Below are positions 63,657 to 64,000 of a stretch of DNA of 64,000 nucleotides, one piece after another. Source of the DNA: Sisyra terminalis (taxonomy: Eukaryota > Arthropoda > Insecta > Neuroptera > Sisyridae); assembly GCA_958496175.1 (NCBI GenBank), contig OY292274.1, forward strand, positions 48,370,630 through 48,434,629, in the 5' to 3' direction. Both the position numbers and the translations under genes were made by a program. Position 1 is the first letter of the stretch. Every line of letters begins with the position of its first letter. Below the pieces are notes generated by a model. It had not been told where the DNA came from. It did no database searches and saw only the letters and a program-made list of their open reading frames with translations.

Positions 63657-64000
63657 AAAAATTATGTTAAGCCAGCGCAGAGATTCCAGAGGAAAAATTA
63701 TTCCTAACGATTTTTTCCTGAAATAAAAGACTTTTGAAACACCTTTCGATTGCTGTAAGTGTCAAGAGGGTTCGGTTTTTCCACACAGTGGACGATGGAT
63801 ATTCTATGAGAATGACGCTATGAATGGGACCCAAGAGACATCAACAAATAAAAACCGACGAAATACTTGTGAAATCTAGAATTCAACTAACTGACATCGT
63901 CTTGGATCACTGAGCCGAGCTTTCGTTACTCGTAAAAAATTTTATTTAATAAATGCTACAAAAATACGATCTCTAATTTTAACTAGGCAAACTGCCATTG
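63657..64000. other. window end, no gene seen
   Basis: Moderate GC content, no recognisable exon. Confidence 0.4.

Overview
The window looks like AT-rich nuclear DNA from an arthropod, most likely an insect. The evidence is: spliced genes with GT-AG introns, many of them only 51-68 bp long; closest recognisable matches to animal synaptic and signalling proteins, with an endophilin exon layout and peptide very like the insect EndoA protein; and a dense scatter of insect-type transposons (mariner, Tc1, hAT, pogo-like, Helitron-like, Penelope-like, a tRNA-derived SINE). The very short introns would fit a beetle, but nothing here fixes the order. No prokaryotic features are present.

Layout: (1) 1-1919, plus strand: the last six exons of a Ras guanine-nucleotide exchange factor of the RasGRF type (397 residues visible; the 5' part lies outside the window), followed by a 3' UTR. 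(2) About 2.5-31 kb: almost gene-free AT-rich DNA. It holds two GC-richer blocks that look like promoters with non-coding first exons (7.72-7.96 kb and 22.7-23.35 kb), one small unidentified minus-strand ORF (13.4-13.7 kb), two SINE copies, an intact-ended hAT MITE with a perfect 8-bp target duplication, and a repeat-rich block. (3) 31.0-44.74 kb, plus strand: a complete endophilin-A gene (EndoA), with N-BAR domain, long variable linker and C-terminal SH3 domain. Its exon phases predict several protein isoforms. Its introns hold a deleted Tc1-like element, a deleted mariner, two foldback elements and a striking 101-nt palindrome. (4) 44.74-64 kb: EndoA 3' flank, then repeat-dominated DNA with SINEs, a non-LTR retrotransposon relic, a foldback MITE, a Helitron-like element, two Penelope-like 3' fragments and a pogo-like element. 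A GC-rich island at 50.6-51.2 kb may be a transcript end.

The most interesting biology is in EndoA. Three different splice options converge on one codon boundary predicted to lie at the tip of the BAR crescent (a 20-codon cassette and a tandem acceptor adding 5 codons). The linker is unusually long, Asn/Ser-rich, and ends in tandem DPF and DPW motifs of the type that bind the AP-2 alpha-appendage. A candidate internal donor would give a short isoform near the usual insect length. Both recognised genes act in neurons in other animals: RasGRF activates Ras-family GTPases in response to calcium and receptor signals, and endophilin recruits dynamin and synaptojanin during synaptic-vesicle endocytosis. 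Their being neighbours here is not evidence of a shared pathway. All identifications come from reading the translated sequence and remembered family patterns; no database search was run.
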